Positions 16,098-24,944 of a stretch of 49,745 bases of DNA are shown here, in pieces. Within the stretch, counting starts at the first letter, position 1. Each line of letters begins with the position of its first letter. This DNA comes from JAVBMC01 sp031552845 (GTDB lineage Bacteria; Verrucomicrobiota; Kiritimatiellia; RFP12; DVOR01), in assembly GCA_031552845.1 (NCBI GenBank), contig JAVBMC010000007.1, positions 1 to 49,745 on the forward strand. The letters run 5' to 3'. Both the position numbers and the translations under genes were made by a program. The notes below the pieces were generated by a model that saw only the letters and a list, made by a program, of their open reading frames with translations, made no database searches and was not told the DNA's origin.

Positions 16098-16937
16098 ATG
16101 AAGAGTTCACATTGTCTTTTCTTTGCAGCAGCTTTAACTTTAGCAGCCGGTTCGGTTTGCGCCCAAACGGCGGAGCCTGCTCCGCGCGTCAAGCCGACGG
16201 TCCGCAGCGCACCTGTGGCCGCATCGGCGGCCAGCGCGGCGTCGAAAGAAGTCACGCCGGAACAACGCGCTGAGATGCGTGCCAAGATGCTGGCGCGTAC
16301 TGGTGGCATGATTACGCAAGTCACATCCGGGCCGGACATCCTTTTCTTGAACCAGCAGACGGCGGTTGATGCCTCGGCTCTCGATGCTACCGCCGCGGGC
16401 GTGAAGCAGTTCCTGCGCTTGGGCGTTTCCGTGCAGACCGAGAAGGCGCCTGCGGCTGACGGCTGTCCGAGCAAGACTGCCGCTTCGAAGATCGGCAAGG
16501 AACACGCAATCGTTGTGGCGGTTGTGGATGTTGCCGATTGCCCCTCGCTGTTGGTCGCGCCTGAAGATCGCTGGGCGCTCATTAACGTCGCACACCTGAA
16601 AAAAGGTGCCGATGCCGAAGCTCTGAAGGTCCGCACGCAGAAGGAACTCTGGCGCGCAGTGTCGCTGCTGCTGGGCGCATCCAACTCGTCGTTTGAACAC
16701 TGCTTGATGAAGCCCGTGTTCAAGGTGGAAGACCTCGATGCCCTCAAGCCCACGAACATCTGTCCCGAGCCGATGAACAAGCTGATGGCGACCGCCAAGC
16801 TGCTCGGCATCAAGAGCGAACGCATGATGCCCTACCGCCGCGCCGTTGAAGAAGGCTGGGCGCCCGCACCGACCAACGATGTACAGAAAGCCGTCTGGGA
16901 AGACGTCAAGAATAAGAAAAACACCGAAGCTAAGTAA
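16098..16937 (+). CDS. Secreted hypothetical protein
   Basis: From the ATG at 16098 this gives 279 aa with a clear signal peptide (MKSSHCLFFAAALTLAAGSVCAQ, cleavage near residue 22). After an Ala/Pro-rich linker, the main domain spans about residues 70-260 and carries four Cys (in DGCPS, ADCPS, EHCLM and NICPE) that could form disulfides in the periplasm. It lies 45 nt after the previous gene and 26 nt before the DUF1080 gene, in the same direction. No family is recognised. Confidence 0.75.
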   Translation: MKSSHCLFFAAALTLAAGSVCAQTAEPAPRVKPTVRSAPVAASAASAASKEVTPEQRAEMRAKMLARTGGMITQVTSGPDILFLNQQTAVDASALDATAAGVKQFLRLGVSVQTEKAPAADGCPSKTAASKIGKEHAIVVAVVDVADCPSLLVAPEDRWALINVAHLKKGADAEALKVRTQKELWRAVSLLLGASNSSFEHCLMKPVFKVEDLDALKPTNICPEPMNKLMATAKLLGIKSERMMPYRRAVEEGWAPAPTNDVQKAVWEDVKNKKNTEAK

Positions 16938-16963
16938 TACAGGGGAACAGGGGACTACAGACT

Positions 16964-17950
16964 ATGAAATACGCACACATCGCAACAGCAGCTGTTTTGA
17001 CCGCCTGCGCCGCCTTTGCCGGCAGCGCGGACTTCGTTGGCCGTTGGGCCTTGAATCTTCCCGGCGGCGGTGCCGGCTGGCTCAACGTCGAAGATAAAGA
17101 CGGCAAGCTCCAATCACAGCTCCTGTGGGGCGGCGGCAGCGTTCTGCCCACCTTCGAGACAAAGATGGATGGCGACACGCTCATCGTTCAGCGCAACGAC
17201 CCCAGCCCCGCGATTGGCAAGAAGCCTGAGAAGAGCGAATCGCTCCGCGTGACCAAGAATGGTGCCGATGCGCTCTCGCTCGTGCAGCACTCTTTGGTGC
17301 TCGCCACGGCATCCGAGCAGAAGTCCGCAGTATTCCCCGGCAAGCGCTGCCCGGCAATTCCTGCCAAGCCCGATCTCTCGAAGGTGAAGTTTGGCCGCCC
17401 GATCGAGCTCATCGGCAAGGACATGGATGATACGTGGGAAGCGATGAACAAGACCGCCTTCAACGGCTGGAGCGTCAAGGAGGGCGTGCTCTCCAACCGC
17501 GTCATGAAGCCGGACGGCAAAGCCCATCACGGCACCAACATCAAGACCAAGCAGAACGACTTCTTCGACTTCAACCTCCGCACCGAAGTGCGCGTGCCGC
17601 CCAAGGGCAACAGCGGCATCTATCTGCGTGGCAACTATGAGATCCAGATTGCAGAGACTCACGGCAAGAACGTTGATTCTCACAACATGGGCGCGCTCTA
17701 CTCCCGCATCACGCCGCTCGTCGCCGCAGAGAAGCCCGCGAACGAATGGCAGACTCTTGCCATCACGCTGTGCGACGCGCACGTGACGGTGGTGCTCAAT
17801 GGCAAAGTGATTATCGACAACGAGCCCGTGCTCGGCTGCACCGGCGGTGCGATGAGTTCCGACGATACGATTGCCGGGCCCATCTACCTGCAGGGCGACC
17901 ACACCGATGTCGATTACCGCAACATGGTGCTCACGCCGGTTATCAAGTAA
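16964..17950 (+). CDS. Secreted DUF1080 (3-keto-disaccharide hydrolase-type) protein
   Basis: This 328-aa protein has a signal peptide (MKYAHIATAAVLTACAAFAGSA). Residues of about 25-110 form a small beta domain. The C-terminal half (about 145-326) is a DUF1080 domain, a concanavalin-like jelly roll, with typical blocks FNGWSVKEGVL, FNLRTEVRVPPKGNSGIYLRG, YEIQI, EWQTLAITL and GPIYLQGDH. Members of this family are common in PVC bacteria and Bacteroidetes; some hydrolyse 3-keto-glycosides. A matching 3-keto-forming dehydrogenase could be the Gfo/Idh/MocA protein near the end of the window, but that link is speculative. A terminator follows. Confidence 0.88.
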   Translation: MKYAHIATAAVLTACAAFAGSADFVGRWALNLPGGGAGWLNVEDKDGKLQSQLLWGGGSVLPTFETKMDGDTLIVQRNDPSPAIGKKPEKSESLRVTKNGADALSLVQHSLVLATASEQKSAVFPGKRCPAIPAKPDLSKVKFGRPIELIGKDMDDTWEAMNKTAFNGWSVKEGVLSNRVMKPDGKAHHGTNIKTKQNDFFDFNLRTEVRVPPKGNSGIYLRGNYEIQIAETHGKNVDSHNMGALYSRITPLVAAEKPANEWQTLAITLCDAHVTVVLNGKVIIDNEPVLGCTGGAMSSDDTIAGPIYLQGDHTDVDYRNMVLTPVIK

Positions 17951-17968
17951 CCATTTCGTTTAACTGAC

Positions 17969-17995
17969 ACCGCGCAGCCCCCCTGCGCGGTTTTT
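17969..17995 (+). terminator. Rho-independent terminator after the DUF1080 gene
   Basis: ACCGCGCAG (17969-17977) pairs perfectly with CTGCGCGGT (17983-17991), with a C-rich loop, and a run of T follows. It separates the secreted-protein genes from hisA. Confidence 0.85.
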
Positions 17996-18008
17996 AATTA
18001 CCAGACTT

Positions 18009-18746
18009 ATGATCATACTTCCGGCAATCGATTTGAAAGGCGGCATGTGCGTGCGCCTGCGCCAAGGCAAAGCAGAAGATGCCACCGTCTACTCCGGCGA
18101 CCCCGTTGCCCAAGCGGTAACCTGGCTCAAGCAGGGCGCTGAACAGCTCCACGTGGTGGACCTCGATGGCGCATTCTCCGGCTCACCGGAGCCGCGTCAT
18201 ACTGCTGTGATTGCGGAGATCAATCGCGTGCTGGGCATTCCCGTCGAAGTCGGCGGCGGTCTCCGTACCGATACGCATGTCGAAGATATCTTGATGGCCG
18301 GTGCGGCGCGTGCCATCATCGGCACCCGCGCACTCGAAAACACCGAGTGGATCGCCGGACTCGTGCAGCGTTTCGGCGGCGAGAAGATTGCTGTCGGCAT
18401 TGATGCGCGTGACGGCTTAGTGCAGGTCAAAGGCTGGGTAGAGACCACGCAGACCCGTGCGACCGACTTGGCACAGCGTGTTGCCGCGTGCGGTGTCGGC
18501 ACCATCATCTACACCGACACCGCGACCGATGGCATGCTCGGCGGACCGAACTATGCCGCCATGGCGGAAATCTGCGCGGCGGCACCCGGCGTCAATATCA
18601 TTGCCTCCGGCGGTGTCAGCGCACCGGAACATGTCACACGTCTGCGCGAATTGAACTGCTCCAACCTCTACGGCGCGATTGCCGGCAAAGCACTCTACGA
18701 TGAGCGCACCACGCTTGGCGAGCTGATTCAAGCCGCCCGTGCTTAA
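18009..18746 (+). CDS. hisA: Phosphoribosylformimino-AICAR ribotide isomerase
   Basis: HisA catalyses the Amadori rearrangement of ProFAR to PRFAR, the fourth step of histidine synthesis. It has 245 aa, typical of the family, with a TIM barrel. The N-terminal catalytic Asp is in LPAIDLKGG (Asp8) and the second in VGIDARDG, near residue 130. Phosphate-binding glycines are in VEVGGGLR and IASGGVS. No other his gene is present here. The ATG follows a terminator by only 14 nt and has no Shine-Dalgarno, so initiation must be leaderless or weakly SD-dependent. Confidence 0.95.
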   Translation: MIILPAIDLKGGMCVRLRQGKAEDATVYSGDPVAQAVTWLKQGAEQLHVVDLDGAFSGSPEPRHTAVIAEINRVLGIPVEVGGGLRTDTHVEDILMAGAARAIIGTRALENTEWIAGLVQRFGGEKIAVGIDARDGLVQVKGWVETTQTRATDLAQRVAACGVGTIIYTDTATDGMLGGPNYAAMAEICAAAPGVNIIASGGVSAPEHVTRLRELNCSNLYGAIAGKALYDERTTLGELIQAARA

Positions 18747-18763
18747 TCTTATAGAAAGCTGAC

Positions 18764-20059
18764 ATGCTCAATCATTCCCGCGTGACCACGCTTCCCAACG
18801 GCGCTCGCGTTGCCACTGTCGAAATGCCCGAAGCCGAGAGCGCCGTTGTCGGCATCTGGGTGAAAGTCGGCAGCCGCTACGAGAGCAAGGAAGTCAACGG
18901 CATCTGCCACTACATCGAGCACCTGCTGTTCAAAGGCACCAAGAAACGTACCGCCAAGGATATCACCGAGGCTATCGAAGGTTCCGGCGGTTACTTGAAC
19001 GCTTATACCAGCGAAGAACACACCTGCTATTACGCCCGCCTGCCGAGCGAGAAGCTGGAGCTCGCGTTCGACGTGCTGGCCGACATGTATCTCAACCCCA
19101 CGCTTGCCGCCGCGGAGGTCGAGCGTGAACGCGATGTCATCCTTGAAGAGATCCGGATGTATCGCGACCAGCCGCAATCGCTGGTGATGGAGAAGCTCTC
19201 CGAGCTGCTGTGGTCGAACCATTCTGCCGGACGCTCAGTCTCAGGCGAAGAAGACTCCGTGCGTGGATTGACCCGTGCGACGATTGAGCAATTCCGCAAG
19301 GCCACTTATACCCCAGCTGCGACGGTCTTCACCTTCTCCGGTAATGTCCGCCATGACCGCTGTGTCGAGGTGGTGCGCAAAGCCACCGCCCGCCAAGCCA
19401 AGGCCAAAATGCCCCGCTTTCCAATGGTGACGTCCCGCACGGCGCAGCGCCCCATCTCGCTCGTTGCGCGTGAGATTGAACAGACCCATGCCGCGCTGGC
19501 GTTCCGCATCTTTGGCCGCCACGATCCGCGCCGCTATGCGCTGCGGGTGCTCAATGGCATTCTCGGCGAGAACATGAGCTCGCGCTTATTCCAAGCGGTG
19601 CGCGAGAAGCACGGCTTGTGCTATACGATTCACTCGAGCTGCCAGATGTTTGAAGAGACCGGTGCGCTAATGATCTATGCCGGACTCGACCGCCGCCGCG
19701 CCGCCGATGGTTTGCGCCGCACGCTGCGTGAAGTGGCGCGTCTGCGCACCACCCGCGTCACAAAGGGCGAGCTTCAGCGCGTGCAGGATTACCTGACCGG
19801 CGTGTTCCGCTTGAGCCTCGAAAGCTCCAGCAGCCGTATGAACTGGGTGGGCGAGAGCCTGCTAGCGTATGACACGCTCATTTCTCCGCAGGACGTCATC
19901 GACGGCATCCGCGCTGTAAAGGCGGAAGAAATCCGTGAACTGGCCCAAACTATTTTTACCCCCGGGAACCTTTCGCTGTCGCTGGTTGTTCCCTCCACTG
20001 AAAAACTGACCCAAGAGGAATGGTATGCAATTGCACGCGCTTCACTTAACGCTCAATGA
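18764..20059 (+). CDS. M16-family zinc peptidase (processing-peptidase-like)
   Basis: This 431-aa single-unit M16 peptidase has the inverted zinc motif HxxEH in HYIEH (His49, Glu52, His53) and a downstream Glu in DVILEEI near 128-129 as third ligand. The length matches bacterial homologues of the mitochondrial processing peptidase beta subunit, which act as dimers. No signal peptide is visible, so it is probably cytoplasmic. It lies 17 nt after hisA. Its last 35 nt overlap the start of the next gene, which suggests translational coupling. Confidence 0.92.
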   Translation: MLNHSRVTTLPNGARVATVEMPEAESAVVGIWVKVGSRYESKEVNGICHYIEHLLFKGTKKRTAKDITEAIEGSGGYLNAYTSEEHTCYYARLPSEKLELAFDVLADMYLNPTLAAAEVERERDVILEEIRMYRDQPQSLVMEKLSELLWSNHSAGRSVSGEEDSVRGLTRATIEQFRKATYTPAATVFTFSGNVRHDRCVEVVRKATARQAKAKMPRFPMVTSRTAQRPISLVAREIEQTHAALAFRIFGRHDPRRYALRVLNGILGENMSSRLFQAVREKHGLCYTIHSSCQMFEETGALMIYAGLDRRRAADGLRRTLREVARLRTTRVTKGELQRVQDYLTGVFRLSLESSSSRMNWVGESLLAYDTLISPQDVIDGIRAVKAEEIRELAQTIFTPGNLSLSLVVPSTEKLTQEEWYAIARASLNAQ

Positions 20060-20465
20060 TGCCGACGTAGCCGCCGCGCTGCCCAAGGCTTTTGAGCAAG
20101 TCCAACAAATCTCCGACCCGCAAGTCAACTTTGAAGCCGGCAAGCTGATCTTCAAAGGCAAATTCAAAGCAGGCATCCTGCCCGTGCCGTTCCAAGCGCA
20201 TTGCGAACTGACGGCAGAGCAGAACGGCGAAGTGCTGGCCGTTCGTTTAGCGAAGGTACAGGCGGCATTCTTCAGCGGCGGCGGCGAAGCAATTATTTCC
20301 GCATTAGCCAAGCAACTGCCCCCCACGCCCGGCCTCACGACCGCAGGCGATAAACTCCTCCTCAACATCGCCCAGCTCCTCGCCGCCCGCGGCGCACGCC
20401 TCTCCGGCAAAATCCACGAGCTGACACTCAAGCCCGGTTCCCTGACCATCCGCTTCGGCGAATAG
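20025..20465 (+). CDS. Small hypothetical protein overlapping the M16 peptidase gene
   Basis: This 146-aa protein starts at an ATG with AGAGGA just upstream, inside the end of the peptidase gene and in another frame. The sequence alternates short hydrophobic strands (LIFKGKFKAG, LAVRLAKVQAAFF, HELTLKPGSLTIRFGE), resembling lipid-binding beta proteins such as the LmeA/DUF2993 type, though I cannot confirm this. No signal peptide or membrane helix is evident. The overlap suggests coupled expression with the peptidase. Confidence 0.65.
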   Translation: MQLHALHLTLNDADVAAALPKAFEQVQQISDPQVNFEAGKLIFKGKFKAGILPVPFQAHCELTAEQNGEVLAVRLAKVQAAFFSGGGEAIISALAKQLPPTPGLTTAGDKLLLNIAQLLAARGARLSGKIHELTLKPGSLTIRFGE

Positions 20466-20488
20466 CGGTCGGGACAGGTCAAACAGTC

Positions 20489-20517
20489 TTGCCTTATTCC
20501 CTATAATACGCTAAAAT
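20489..20517 (+). promoter_or_regulatory. Promoter of the rbsK operon
   Basis: TTGCCT (20489-20494) and TAAAAT (20512-20517) are 17 nt apart. A perfect TATAAT also lies at 20502-20507, but it lacks a matching -35 box. The TAAAAT hexamer is inside the palindrome at 20508-20523, so a bound repressor would block the promoter. Confidence 0.5.
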
Positions 20518-20523
20518 TAGCGT
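20508..20523. promoter_or_regulatory. Palindromic operator over the rbsK promoter
   Basis: ACGCTAA and TTAGCGT are exact reverse complements around a 2-nt AA centre (16 bp in all). The palindrome covers the -10 region 30 nt before rbsK. Size and symmetry suit a LacI- or GntR-type repressor; no regulator gene is adjacent. Confidence 0.55.
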
Positions 20524-20552
20524 AGCTATTAAACAGCATATAGGAGTAAGGC

Positions 20553-21470
20553 ATGAGCAATATCGTCGTATTCGGCAGCGTTAATACCGATATGACCATT
20601 CGGGCGGAGCGTATCCCTGCGCCGGGCGAGACGGTATTGGGCGGGGACTTCCTCGTCAATCCCGGCGGTAAAGGCGCCAATCAAGCTGTCGCAGCGGCTC
20701 GTGCCTGCGGACGCGTCTGCCTGATTGGCCGCGTGGGTGACGACTTCTTTGGACGCGAAGCGCTCCGTAATCTCACCGAGGCCGGCGTGGATACCGCTCA
20801 TCTCAAGACCGATTCCGACAAGCCTTCCGGCGCCGCATTGATTCTCATCGATGCCAAAGGCGAGAACTGCATTGCCGTGGCTTCCGGTGCTAATGCCGCG
20901 CTCTCGGCAGGTGATGCCGATGATGCCCGTAACGTCATTGAATCCGCCGATACGCTGTTGCTCCAACTTGAATCTCCGCTCGAAGCCGTGGTGTATGCCG
21001 CTTCGATTGCCCATGCCAAGGGCGTGCGCGTGGTGCTCAATCCCGCTCCGGCGCAGAAGCTGCCCCCTAACTTGCTCGCGATGTTGGATTACATCACGCC
21101 GAATGAGACCGAAGCTCAGCTCCTGACCGGCATTGCCGTGACGGACGATGCTTCCGCCCAAGCCGCCGCGCGTGCGTTGCAGGTGGCGGGTGTTAAGAAC
21201 GTCATCATCACGCTGGGGTCGCGGGGCGCATTGCTGGCGGTGGGCACGGACAAGCCGGTGTTCATCCCCGCGTACAAAGTGGAAGCCGTGGATACCACCG
21301 CGGCGGGCGATGTGTTCAATGGCGCATTTGTCGTTGCTTTGGCCGAGGGTCAAACGCCTGAGGCCGCTGTCCGCTTCGGGGCTGCCGCAGCGGCTATTTC
21401 CGTGACACGCCGCGGGGCGCAAGCCTCCGCACCGTGCAGGACTGAAATCGATAAGTTTGGAGGCTTCTGA
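20553..21470 (+). CDS. rbsK: Ribokinase (PfkB family)
   Basis: This 305-aa cytoplasmic kinase should phosphorylate ribose to ribose 5-phosphate. PfkB signatures are present: GSVNTDMTI at the N-terminus, the NPGGKGANQAVAAAR substrate motif near residue 33, and DTTAAGDVFNGAFVVALA near 250 with the catalytic Asp and anion hole. Ribosome binding site GGAG lies 8 nt before the ATG. Its TGA overlaps the ATG of the transporter by one base. The neighbours (sugar transporter, two exported nucleoside hydrolases) support ribose from nucleosides as its substrate, though other PfkB sugars cannot be excluded. Confidence 0.9.
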   Translation: MSNIVVFGSVNTDMTIRAERIPAPGETVLGGDFLVNPGGKGANQAVAAARACGRVCLIGRVGDDFFGREALRNLTEAGVDTAHLKTDSDKPSGAALILIDAKGENCIAVASGANAALSAGDADDARNVIESADTLLLQLESPLEAVVYAASIAHAKGVRVVLNPAPAQKLPPNLLAMLDYITPNETEAQLLTGIAVTDDASAQAAARALQVAGVKNVIITLGSRGALLAVGTDKPVFIPAYKVEAVDTTAAGDVFNGAFVVALAEGQTPEAAVRFGAAAAAISVTRRGAQASAPCRTEIDKFGGF

Positions 21471-22483
21471 TGTTCTTTGTGACTGACTATGCCGTTGCTG
21501 TTGCCTTTTGCGTCGTGACGATGTTCTGCTGGGGTTCATGGGGCAACACCCAGAAGCTCGCCGGTAAAACATGGCGCTATGAACTGTTCTACTGGGACTA
21601 TGTGCTCGGGCTGGTGGCATTTGCATTGCTCGCGGGGCTGACGCTCGGCAGCATGGGCGAAGCGGGGCGTTCCTTCCTGCCAGACTTGTCGCAAGCCTCC
21701 AAAGGCAACCTCGCCAGCGCATTCGCGGGCGGCATTATCTTCAACGCGGCGAACATTCTTCTTGCAGCCGCGATTTCCATTGCCGGCATGTCAGTGGCAT
21801 TTCCCGTCGGTATCGGTTTGGCGTTGGTGCTCGGCGTGATTGTCAACTACCTCGCCGACCCTAAAGGTGACCCCATCCAACTCTTCGGCGGCGTGGCGCT
21901 CATTACCGTCGCCATCCTGCTCAACGCGGCGGCTTATCGTCTCAAGGAGAAAACCTCCGGCGGACGTCAAGTCCCTGTGCGCGGTATTGTCCGCTCGGTG
22001 ATCTGCGGCGTGCTGATGGCGTTCTTCTACCACTTCGTGGCGGCATCGATGGATATGAACTTCACCGCGCCGGCGGCGGGCAAGATGACGCCTTATTCGG
22101 CCTTCTTCGTTTTCACGCTCGGCATCCTCATCAGTAACATCCTCTTCAATACACTCGCGATGCGCTATCCGGTCAATGGTGAACCCGTCAAGCCGCGCGC
22201 GTGGTTCTCTGGCACCTTTGCTATTCATGCGGTGGGCCTGCTCGGTGGCGTGATCTGGGCGTTGGGCAACATCCTCAACCTCGTTGCGGCGGGCACGGCG
22301 GGTCCTGCGATTTCGTACGGCTTAGGGCAGGGCGCTACACTGGTGGCGGCGTTGTGGGGCATCCTCATCTGGAAAGAGTTCGCCACCGCACCGGCTTCGG
22401 CCAAGCGGCTGAACTTCGGCATGTTTATTCTCTTCATCGCAGGGCTGGCGCTTATCATCAACGCCGGAAAGAGCGTCTCATAG
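21470..22483 (+). CDS. GRP-family (RhaT/GlcU-like) sugar transporter, probably ribose
   Basis: This 337-aa integral membrane protein has about ten hydrophobic segments, in line with the drug/metabolite transporter superfamily. The N-terminal FCWGSWGNTQKL block and the repeated GVIWALGNI / GLGQGATLVAALWGILIWKEF region are typical of GRP-type glucose/ribose uptake and ureide-permease-like proteins. It starts within the rbsK stop (TGATG overlap), so it is translationally coupled to the kinase. Ribose is the likely substrate from this context; sequence alone does not prove it. Confidence 0.87.
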   Translation: MFFVTDYAVAVAFCVVTMFCWGSWGNTQKLAGKTWRYELFYWDYVLGLVAFALLAGLTLGSMGEAGRSFLPDLSQASKGNLASAFAGGIIFNAANILLAAAISIAGMSVAFPVGIGLALVLGVIVNYLADPKGDPIQLFGGVALITVAILLNAAAYRLKEKTSGGRQVPVRGIVRSVICGVLMAFFYHFVAASMDMNFTAPAAGKMTPYSAFFVFTLGILISNILFNTLAMRYPVNGEPVKPRAWFSGTFAIHAVGLLGGVIWALGNILNLVAAGTAGPAISYGLGQGATLVAALWGILIWKEFATAPASAKRLNFGMFILFIAGLALIINAGKSVS

Positions 22484-22486
22484 CCT

Positions 22487-23521
22487 ATGCGGAAACTGCT
22501 TGCTTTTGTGATGGCTGCAGTAGCGGCCTTGGGTCTGCGTGCTGCGCCGGAACCGGTCAATCTGATTATCGATTGCGACATCGGTAACGACATTGACGAC
22601 GTTCTGGCGTTGAGCTTGGCGCATGGGCTGCAAACCGAAGGGCTGTGCAAAATACTCGCCGTCACCTCCAGCAAGGATCATCCGCTCGCACCGCTATTCA
22701 TTCAGTTTATGAACCGCTTCTACGGACGCTTGGACATTCCCATCGGCACAGTCACGCGGGGATATTCTTTCGACGAAGGCAAGTATCTCAAGCTCGCGTT
22801 GATGGAGCCGCCCACGAAGTTCCCCGACGCCGTCTCTGTTATGCGCAAAGCTTTGGCCGGTGCCGAAGATGGTAGCGTGGTCATTATCGGACTGGGCTTC
22901 GCCACCAACTTAGCGCGCCTGCTCGACTCCGCGCCTGACGCCGCCTCGCCGCTGCCGGGACGTGAGCTGATTATCCGCAAAGTCAAACAGCTGACCCTGA
23001 TGGCGGGCGACTTCTCCGGGCGTGAGAATCTGGAGAACGACCCCAGCATCCGCACCGACCTCGCCTCCTCCAAAAAGCTGTTCACCGATTGGCCGGGGCG
23101 GATCGTCTTTTGCGGTTGGGAAGTCGGCCGTGGAATCTGCTATCCCCTTGAGAGCATCCGCTTCGGATACGACTACATCGCCCCGCACCCCGTCAAAGAA
23201 GCCTACCGCCTCGCCTGGACGCTCAACGAAAACCGTCCCTGCTGGGATCTCACCGCAGTGCTCTACTCCGTCCGCCCCGAGAAAGGTTACTACGGCGAAT
23301 CGGCACCCGGCCGCGCGGTGCTGGAACCCAACGGCCGCACCACCTTCGTGCAAGACAAAGCAGGACCGCATACCTTCCTCACAGTCACGCCGGCACAAGT
23401 CCGGCTCAATCTCCAAGCTTTCACCTCCTTCTGTCCGTTGCCGCCGCGCGGCTTCGACACGGCAGTCCAACAAGAACCCAAGGAGACCACGCGTCTCCGC
23501 TTTGTCCGTCCGGGCATTTGA
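22487..23521 (+). CDS. Exported nucleoside hydrolase, copy 1
   Basis: This is a 344-aa member of the inosine/uridine-preferring hydrolase family, which splits nucleosides into ribose and base. The calcium and ribose-binding cluster DCDIGNDIDD is at residues 29-38, just after a signal peptide (MRKLLAFVMAAVAALGLRA). Export means that nucleosides are split in the periplasm or outside the cell. The start is 3 nt after the transporter stop, so it belongs to the rbsK operon. The C-terminal block VRPEKGY near residue 265 lies where the family has its active-site His region; no His is evident there. Confidence 0.85.
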   Translation: MRKLLAFVMAAVAALGLRAAPEPVNLIIDCDIGNDIDDVLALSLAHGLQTEGLCKILAVTSSKDHPLAPLFIQFMNRFYGRLDIPIGTVTRGYSFDEGKYLKLALMEPPTKFPDAVSVMRKALAGAEDGSVVIIGLGFATNLARLLDSAPDAASPLPGRELIIRKVKQLTLMAGDFSGRENLENDPSIRTDLASSKKLFTDWPGRIVFCGWEVGRGICYPLESIRFGYDYIAPHPVKEAYRLAWTLNENRPCWDLTAVLYSVRPEKGYYGESAPGRAVLEPNGRTTFVQDKAGPHTFLTVTPAQVRLNLQAFTSFCPLPPRGFDTAVQQEPKETTRLRFVRPGI

Positions 23522-23545
23522 TCCGGCGGACGCGAAAGGCACGCA

Positions 23546-24499
23546 ATGAAAACCCTCATCACTCTACCGGCCCTCCTCCTCAGCTTGAGCCTCCTCGCTG
23601 CGCCGGTCGACCTCATCATCGATTGCGACATCGGCAACGATGTTGACGACGTTTTTGCCATCGCTATCGCCCACCAGGAAATGACCGCCGGCAACTGCAA
23701 CCTCCTCGCCGTCACCACCACCAAAGACCATCCGAACTCGGCGCCTTTCCTGCGTCTGCTGAACCGCTACTACGGACGCCCGGACATCCCCGTGGGCGCC
23801 GTCACCAACGGCGTCACGCGCGATGAAAACAAATACCTCCAAATCGCCGCTAAAGAACCCGCCGCGCAAACTCTCGAAGCCGTCCGCCTCCTGCGCAAGC
23901 TCCTCGCCGCCGCAAAAGACGGCAGCATCACTATTGCGCAAATCGGCTTCTCCACCAACCTTGCACGCCTGCTTGATACCGATGCTGACGACCTCTCGCC
24001 GCTCACCGGCAAAGAACTCGCCGCCAGCAAGGTCAAACTCCTCTCCATCATGGCCGGCGACTTTGCCAATCCCAATTCAGCTGAATTCAACGTCAAGTGC
24101 GACATTCCCGCCGCCCAGAAGCTCGCCAAGAACTGGCCCGGCAAGATCGTCTTCAGCGGCTTCGAAGTCGGCAAAGCCACCTGCTTCCCTAGTGAATTCG
24201 TTGAACAGTCCTTCCTCGGCGACGCCGCCAACCCCCTGCGCGAAAGCTACCGCCTCTACTGCGGCTTCAAGCATGACCGCCCCTGTTGGGATTTGACATC
24301 CGTCTACTACGCCATCCACACCGACACCCCGCTCTACACCCTCAGCCCTGCCGGACACGTTACCTTCGACGACCGTGGTTTCACCATCTACCGCCCTGAC
24401 CCCAAAGGCCGCCACTACTACATGAACGTCAATCCCGACCAGATCCAGAAGAACATCGAACTCTTCAAAAAGTTCTGCGCCGCGCCCCCGACCAAATAA
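23546..24499 (+). CDS. Exported nucleoside hydrolase, copy 2
   Basis: This 317-aa paralogue of the preceding gene has the same order of blocks: a signal peptide (MKTLITLPALLLSLSLLAAP), the Asp cluster DCDIGNDVDD at residues 26-35, LNRYYGRPDIPVGAVT, LLSIMAGDF, GKIVFSGFEVG and HDRPCWDLTSVYYAI. The two copies are clearly diverged at the protein level, so the duplication is not recent and they may prefer different nucleosides. It begins 24 nt after copy 1, with only a weak AAAGGC ribosome binding site. Confidence 0.85.
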   Translation: MKTLITLPALLLSLSLLAAPVDLIIDCDIGNDVDDVFAIAIAHQEMTAGNCNLLAVTTTKDHPNSAPFLRLLNRYYGRPDIPVGAVTNGVTRDENKYLQIAAKEPAAQTLEAVRLLRKLLAAAKDGSITIAQIGFSTNLARLLDTDADDLSPLTGKELAASKVKLLSIMAGDFANPNSAEFNVKCDIPAAQKLAKNWPGKIVFSGFEVGKATCFPSEFVEQSFLGDAANPLRESYRLYCGFKHDRPCWDLTSVYYAIHTDTPLYTLSPAGHVTFDDRGFTIYRPDPKGRHYYMNVNPDQIQKNIELFKKFCAAPPTK

Positions 24500-24511
24500 T
24501 CCGATGATGCC

Positions 24512-24754
24512 ATGAACTCCGCTCAATGGTCAATTACAGGTGTAGCGATTTTTGCACTAGGCGGAGCTTTGGATAACGCAGGACGCGTTTGGCACGATAC
24601 AATGGTCCGCAATGTGGATTTGTGGGCCATCCAGTGGCCACCATCCACTTGGGACTGGAGTTACTACACGCTGCCATGGTCATGGATTCCGCTTGGGATA
24701 ATGGTGCTTGGTGCGATTATTGTACTGGGCATTTACTTCCTTCATAGACGGTAA
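24512..24754 (+). CDS. Small membrane protein, unknown
   Basis: This 80-aa protein begins 12 nt after the nucleoside hydrolase stop. A hydrophobic stretch at about residues 8-20 and a strong one at 57-77 (WIPLGIMVLGAIIVLGIYFL), followed by HRR, suggest a membrane protein. The middle is Trp-rich (WAIQWPPSTWDWSYY). There is no good Shine-Dalgarno, and base composition shifts here from GC-rich to AT-richer, so it opens the accessory region rather than closing the ribose operon. Confidence 0.5.
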   Translation: MNSAQWSITGVAIFALGGALDNAGRVWHDTMVRNVDLWAIQWPPSTWDWSYYTLPWSWIPLGIMVLGAIIVLGIYFLHRR

Positions 24755-24868
24755 GTGCTGTATGTGCAATAGCTTGGCAACAGCCTCGAAGAAATCGAAG
24801 AAGCCGACGGAGTCGCGTACAGAAAATACGGCAGGCGGCGTCGCCGACTCCGCCATGCCAGCAAGTTC

Positions 24869-24889
24869 GGCGGCTTTGACAAAGCCGCC
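24869..24889. repeat. Perfect 9-bp hairpin
   Basis: GGCGGCTTT (24869-24877), loop GAC, and AAAGCCGCC (24881-24889) are exact complements. It may act as a REP-like hairpin or as a terminator without a T-run after the 24512 gene. Confidence 0.5.
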
Positions 24890-24944
24890 TTCAGTACCCT
24901 GTACACGACTTCTTCGACTTCACCGATTTCGTCGCTTCTCTCTT

